A DNA stretch of 10,425 nt from Candidatus Zixiibacteriota bacterium (GTDB lineage Bacteria; Zixibacteria; MSB-5A5; CAIYYT01), in the NCBI GenBank assembly GCA_023134875.1, contig JAGLUH010000186.1, forward strand, positions 1-10,425, in the 5' to 3' direction. This document shows, piece after piece, positions 7,503 to 10,425 of this stretch. The number at the start of each line of letters is the position of its first letter. Position 1 is the stretch's first letter. The notes below the pieces were generated by a model, which was not told the DNA's origin, made no database searches, and was given only the letters and a program-made list of their open reading frames with translations. Both the position numbers and the translations under genes were made by a program.

Positions 7503-8200
7503 GGTATCTCCTGCATCCGGTAGCCGACACCTCTGACGGTCTGAATGTAGTGACCGTATTCACCGAGCTTCTTCCTGAGGTTTGCAACCTGGACATCTAT
7601 AGCGCGATCAGCAATAACATACTGGTCGTCTCTTAGCTCATCGATGAGTTGTGACCGACTGAATACCCAGCCCGGATGGCGGGCCAGCTTCACGAGAAGC
7701 TTAAACTCGGTGAATGTGAACTCGATTGACTTACCGCCGGCAATCACCCGATGCCGCCCCGGGTCTATAGTCACTTCTCCCACGTGAATAGGCGAACCAA
7801 CCTCTCTGGTTGCCTCGTGGCGACGCAGCATTGCGCGAACGCGTGCTATAAGAACTCTGGGGCTGAACGGTTTGGTGACGTAGTCGTCGGCACCAACTTC
7901 CAGACCTGTGACCATGTCAACATCTTCATCTCGCGCAGTGAGTATAATGACTGGGATATGACATGTAGCATCATCGGCCTTGAGGACGCGACAGACATCC
8001 AAACCGTTCATGCCGGGTAGCATCAGGTCAAGAAGTATCAAATCAGGGCTGTTGGCTTTTGCGGTCTTCAGCCCATCTTCACCAGTGCCCGCAGAATCAA
8101 TCCTGAAGCCTTCTCGCTCCAAGTTATATGTTATTAGTTCGACAATATCTTGCTCGTCTTCAACGATGAGAATAGTCTTTCCGGTCACTAGTGTTTCCAT
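7499..8200 (-). CDS. phoB: PhoB/PhoP-type response regulator
   Basis: This is an OmpR-family transcription factor paired with PhoR, 233 residues from the chosen start. The receiver domain (about 8-125) has the acidic pair E14/D15, phospho-acceptor D58 in LILLDLMLPG, T88 and K110. The winged-helix DNA-binding domain (about 137-231) ends in the usual TVRGVGYRM. The recognition helix reads DRAIDVQVANLRKKL (198-212). Compared with E. coli PhoB, the DNA-contacting R193, R203 and R219 are kept (R199, R209, R223), but H198, R200 and R201 are replaced by Q, A and N. The ATG at 8200 has AAGGGAG just upstream, rather close. A GTG four codons in (8188) is an alternative with normal spacing, giving a family-like TGKTILIVEDE start. 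Pairing with phoR and the pst genes supports the Pho assignment. Confidence 0.93.
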   Translation of the reverse strand: METLVTGKTILIVEDEQDIVELITYNLEREGFRIDSAGTGEDGLKTAKANSPDLILLDLMLPGMNGLDVCRVLKADDATCHIPVIILTARDEDVDMVTGLEVGADDYVTKPFSPRVLIARVRAMLRRHEATREVGSPIHVGEVTIDPGRHRVIAGGKSIEFTFTEFKLLVKLARHPGWVFSRSQLIDELRDDQYVIADRAIDVQVANLRKKLGEYGHYIQTVRGVGYRMQEIP

Positions 8201-8290
8201 TCTCCCTTGAGGACGAATATAGCAACTTGACTCAGAAAAGCCACATTGTATTAAGAGGGAGTAGCAATGTTCGCCAAAGACAATCAGCAT

Positions 8291-8311
8291 CTTATATTGT
8301 CTAAATGGCAG
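8291..8311 (-). promoter_or_regulatory. Possible phoBR promoter region
   Basis: On the minus strand, CTGCCAT (8311-8305; 6 of 7 to the enteric Pho half-site CTGTCAT) lies 8 bases before TATAAG (8296-8291; 5 of 6 to the -10 consensus), about 90 bases upstream of the phoB start. I see no good second repeat 11 bases away, so this is a single half-site. PhoB commonly activates its own operon, which makes the spot plausible, but the match is weak. Confidence 0.25.
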
Positions 8312-8712
8312 TTGACCTGTAAAGAGAGTGCCAAACTGCTCTGGAGGTGAGATACAACATCACGCAGACTGGGAGGTCAGTTCAGTTCTTTGCCGCCACC
8401 ATCTTCCATTGACTGTTCAGTACTCGTCGAATCGTTTGATGTGGCCCATCAAAACTCTACTGCTGCGAATGATCTCATCAAAAGACACCATAAAACATCA
8501 AAGCAATTGGAGAGTGCAAATCCGAAAGCTAACAATAGCCTACTCGTAATTCACAGACATACAACGGGCTGCAAGAGCTCCCACAATTGTGTCCGGGGTT
8601 GGCGCCCTCAGAGGGACATCACTCAGTCGAATGGGTCATCGACTAGAACTAAGATGTGAGCCTCTACCTAATGTGTGCGAATGCCCAGAACAGAGTGGGA
8701 CTAACAATAGCT
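8312..8712. other. Intergenic stretch without a recognisable gene
   Basis: Short open frames exist on the plus strand (8328-8549 and 8390-8659), but neither has a ribosome site, a recognisable motif or protein-like composition. The right half holds three small inverted repeats: CCCTC/GAGGG (8605-8615), AGTCGA/TCGACT with an 8-base loop (8625-8644) and CCCA/TGGG with an 8-base loop (8684-8699). They might belong to a structured RNA or a decayed element. I recognise no known RNA family. Confidence 0.4.
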
Positions 8713-8738
8713 GGGTTCGAGGTTTCTCCTCTCCGCCA
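8713..8738 (+). pseudogene. tRNA-Ser 3'-end-like fragment with encoded CCA
   Basis: The plus strand reads GGGTTCGAGG, then after five bases CCTCTCCGCCA. This aligns without gaps to the last part of the neighbouring tRNA-Ser: T-loop TTCGA, identical distance to the 3' acceptor strand CCTCTCC, discriminator G, then CCA. Counting 24 aligned positions up to the discriminator, 18 are identical. The T-stem is broken: the opposing strand TTTCT can only form wobble pairs or none. No 5' acceptor GGAGAGG or D-arm is seen at the expected distance upstream. It looks like a relic of a different tRNA-Ser gene or an attachment-site remnant, in opposite orientation to the intact gene 45 bases away. Confidence 0.45.
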
Positions 8739-8782
8739 AAACCATATGCACTATAACCCGTTGTGGGGCCAGAAGTTACAAG

Positions 8783-8869
8783 CGGAGAGGCAGGGATTCG
8801 AACCCCGGAACGAGTTTCCCCGTTAACTGCTTAGCAGGCAGCTGCCTTCAGCCACTCGGCCACCTCTCC
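8783..8869 (-). tRNA. tRNA-Ser (anticodon GCU)
   Basis: This is an 87-base serine tRNA that reads AGC/AGU codons. Acceptor strands GGAGAGG (8869-8863) and CCTCTCC (8790-8784) pair fully, and the discriminator is G. The D-arm region TGGCCGAGTGG is typical of Ser. The anticodon loop CTGCTAA gives anticodon GCT at 8835-8833, closed by a stem of four pairs plus a G-T. A long variable arm (ACGGGGAAACTCGT region) is present, as required for class II tRNA-Ser. The T-arm is CGGGG-TTCGAAT-CCCTG. CCA is not encoded: the bases after the discriminator are CTT. It lies between the MFS gene and phoB with no sign of co-transcription with other tRNAs. Confidence 0.96.
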
Positions 8870-8904
8870 GGCGCAAACGTGACAAGATGACTCGCCACGC
8901 TAGT

Positions 8905-8932
8905 ACTATGTAACTGCTATCTGGTAAGTCCA
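8905..8932 (-). promoter_or_regulatory. Possible tRNA-Ser promoter
   Basis: On the minus strand, TGGACT (8932-8927, 4 of 6 to the -35 consensus) is separated by 16 bases from CATAGT (8910-8905, 4 of 6 to the -10 consensus), about 35 bases upstream of the tRNA. The placement is right but both hexamers are weak. Confidence 0.25.
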
Positions 8933-8989
8933 GATTCCAGTTTATTATGAATATCTTCTTCTTGCCCAAAAGTCAAACGAATTTACAGG

Positions 8990-9006
8990 CACCTCCCGAG
9001 GAGGCG
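8990..9006 (-). terminator. Possible terminator after the MFS gene
   Basis: On the minus strand, CGCCTCC-TCG-GGAGGTG forms a 7-pair GC-rich stem (one G-T) with a 3-base loop, 45 bases past the MFS stop. The following bases are only moderately T-rich (TAAATTCGTTTGACTTTT), so termination may be inefficient. It separates the MFS gene from the tRNA promoter region. Confidence 0.4.
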
Positions 9007-9051
9007 AATCGTCTCAAAGGTAACTTCCCTGCTAATTAAGCAACCGTAGGA

Positions 9052-10425
9052 TTAGGTGATGTCTATGTTGTGGTCAGCCGGCAAAGCGGAAGATTGCTGA
9101 TTACGGATGTCTCCTCGAGCCATGGAGGCCATAATACCGAGACCGGACATCACTGCGAAGATGATGAAGATAAGGCGGGCGCTTTGCAGAAAGTGCGGGT
9201 ACTTATCCGGAGTGATTTCCACATGACCAATATAAAAAGCGAAGACCAGCATGGCGATACCCATGCTGATCACCTGGCCGACAGTGCGCATGGTGCCGAC
9301 TGTCCCGGAAGCTACGCCGTAGAGGCGTCGGTTGACCGAACTCATGATAGCGTTGGTATTAGGTGATGAGAAAAGGGCGAGGCCCAGACCCAGCACCAGG
9401 AGCGCGCTGATCACATAAGTCAGGGAGGTATCATTGCCAACAGAGGTCAACAATCCCAAACCCACTGCTGTGACTGCCATCCCCGACGAAGCGACAAAGC
9501 GCGGTTCGATTCGGTCGGAAAGACGACCGGCCAATGGCGAAAAGAACGCCATCACTACCGGCTGACAGACCAGCACCAGGCCGGCTTCCTGGGGACTGAG
9601 GCCCTTGATATATTGCAGGTAAAGGCTCATCATAAAGGAGACAGCAAAGGTGGCGCCGTAATGGATGAATGCCGCCAGACTGGAAAAGGCAAAGACACGG
9701 TTTTTGGTGAAAAGCCGAATATCTAGCAAAGGGAAACGCATCCTGTTTTCCCACAGGATGAACAGCAGCAGCATGATCAGTCCGAAGGCAATCAACCACA
9801 CTCCCAGCAGTTCCGGCAGCAGGGAAACCCCGTACATCGACGCGAGCAACGCCAGGCCATAGACCACAGCGCCGGTAATGTCGAATTTCTCCCCTTTTGC
9901 TTCCGCCCATTCCCCTTTCAGTTTCCAGATTATTACGACAATGACGATCAGGCCGATTGGTACATGAGCGAGAAACAAGCTGCGCCAGCCGAGCTGTTCT
10001 GTCATAAAACCACCGAAGAACGGCCCCAGTGACAAACCGGAATATACCGCGGCGACATTGATACCCAGTACCCGCCCTCGCTCGCCAAGCGGATAGACCG
10101 AGGTGAGAATGGCAATACCGGTGCCGAAGATCATGGCGGCGCCGAATCCCTGCAATACTCGAAAAGCAATCAGCATCATGCCTGAGGTGGCAAAGGCGGA
10201 AAGAGCTGATGATAGCGCGTAGATGACCATACCGACAGTAAATACCTTCTTGCGGCCAAAAATATCGGCGAACCTGCCTACCGGCAGCAGAAATATGGCG
10301 GAAGTCAGCAGGAAAGCGGTAGCCACCCAACTGAGCATGATCGCATCCATAGCGAACTCGGCGGCAATGGCGGGCAGCGCCACATTGATCGAGGAACCCA
10401 TCAACGGCACTAAGAATGCCGTAAC
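9052..10425 (-). CDS. MFS exporter, DHA2 (EmrB/QacA-like), partial at 5' end
   Basis: This is an inner-membrane proton-driven drug or metabolite exporter. 457 codons are visible and the frame is open to the window edge, so the true start lies outside. A GTG at 10410 would cut into the first helix. The visible sequence begins within helix 1 (VPLMGSSINVALPAIAAEF, matching the DHA2 pattern around NVALP). MFS motif A appears after helix 2 (GRFADIFGRKKVF). A motif-C-like stretch in helix 5 ends in SLGPFFGG. Hydrophobic segments add up to about 14, the DHA2 count. NTNAIMSSV and the ASGTVGTMRTVGQ segment in later helices are also typical of this branch. The TAA stop is at 9052-9054. The substrate cannot be told. 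Nothing links it to phosphate metabolism. Confidence 0.88.
   Translation of the reverse strand, partial: VTAFLVPLMGSSINVALPAIAAEFAMDAIMLSWVATAFLLTSAIFLLPVGRFADIFGRKKVFTVGMVIYALSSALSAFATSGMMLIAFRVLQGFGAAMIFGTGIAILTSVYPLGERGRVLGINVAAVYSGLSLGPFFGGFMTEQLGWRSLFLAHVPIGLIVIVVIIWKLKGEWAEAKGEKFDITGAVVYGLALLASMYGVSLLPELLGVWLIAFGLIMLLLFILWENRMRFPLLDIRLFTKNRVFAFSSLAAFIHYGATFAVSFMMSLYLQYIKGLSPQEAGLVLVCQPVVMAFFSPLAGRLSDRIEPRFVASSGMAVTAVGLGLLTSVGNDTSLTYVISALLVLGLGLALFSSPNTNAIMSSVNRRLYGVASGTVGTMRTVGQVISMGIAMLVFAFYIGHVEITPDKYPHFLQSARLIFIIFAVMSGLGIMASMARGDIRNQQSSALPADHNIDIT

Noticed and set aside
8201..8290. Longer N-terminus for PhoB from an ATG at 8290 (30 extra residues)
   Set aside because: The extension is not like any OmpR-family N-terminus, and the ATG at 8200 starts just before the receiver domain with a ribosome site upstream.
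8328..8659. Two plus-strand open frames (8328-8549 and 8390-8659) upstream of phoB
   Set aside because: They overlap each other in different frames, lack ribosome sites and show no recognisable motif.
8529..8711. Direct repeat CTAACAATAGC at 8529-8539 and 8701-8711
   Set aside because: An 11-base match is expected several times by chance in 10 kb, and no longer flanking identity is seen.
8509..8738. tmRNA-like gene, suggested by GGAGAG at 8509 and the CCA-ended fragment at 8738
   Set aside because: No alanine-type acceptor, no G-U pair with A discriminator and no tag reading frame ending in ALAA were found.
9431..10330. 299-residue open frame within the MFS gene on the same strand
   Set aside because: It is an alternative frame of the membrane protein gene, rich in Arg, Cys and His in a way typical of frame-shifted translation, with no family features.
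10408..10410. GTG at 10410 as start of the MFS gene
   Set aside because: The frame remains open to the window edge, and this start would remove part of the first membrane helix, so the gene is better called partial.

Overview
The window reads as chromosomal DNA from a Gram-negative bacterium. It carries an outer-membrane beta-barrel protein with a signal peptide and a C-terminal phenylalanine, a periplasmic binding protein with a non-lipidated signal peptide, and a complete Pho/Pst phosphate system. Base composition looks roughly balanced. The porin is of the 'putative porin' (Porin_5-like) type, and PhoR has a full extracytoplasmic sensor domain, unlike enteric PhoR. These point away from enterobacteria, perhaps towards a deltaproteobacterial or FCB-type lineage, but the lineage cannot be fixed from this sequence alone.

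Every supported protein gene and the intact tRNA lie on the minus strand, so they are read from high to low coordinates. At the right edge (9052-10425) is a 14-helix MFS exporter of the DHA2 type whose N-terminus lies outside the window. Next come a possible terminator (8990-9006), a tRNA-Ser(GCU) gene (8783-8869) and about 580 bases without a credible protein gene. That stretch holds a plus-strand fragment resembling the 3' end of a tRNA-Ser with an encoded CCA (8713-8738).

The rest is one phosphate-starvation locus: phoB (7499-8200), phoR (5727-7502), a porin (4443-5579), pstS (3502-4353), pstC (2484-3443), pstA (1525-2487), pstB (705-1532) and phoU (21-689). PhoR is expected to sense low phosphate together with PstSCAB and PhoU and to phosphorylate PhoB. 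The porin would admit phosphate through the outer membrane, PstS would capture it in the periplasm, PstC/PstA would form the inner-membrane channel, PstB would drive transport with ATP, and PhoU would signal sufficiency back to PhoR. Stop/start overlaps couple phoB-phoR, pstC-pstA and pstA-pstB.

The most interesting regulatory signal is upstream of the porin. Three 11-base units with TTTACT, TTAATA and TTAACA cores lie in exact tandem at 5634-5666, the spacing expected of a PhoB/PhoP binding site. The core resembles the Bacillus-type TTNACA element more than the enteric CTGTCAT. In agreement, the DNA-recognition helix of this PhoB lacks several side chains that contact the enteric site. Otherwise the locus is a well-formed but conventional Pho system, and I see no clearly new multi-gene system.
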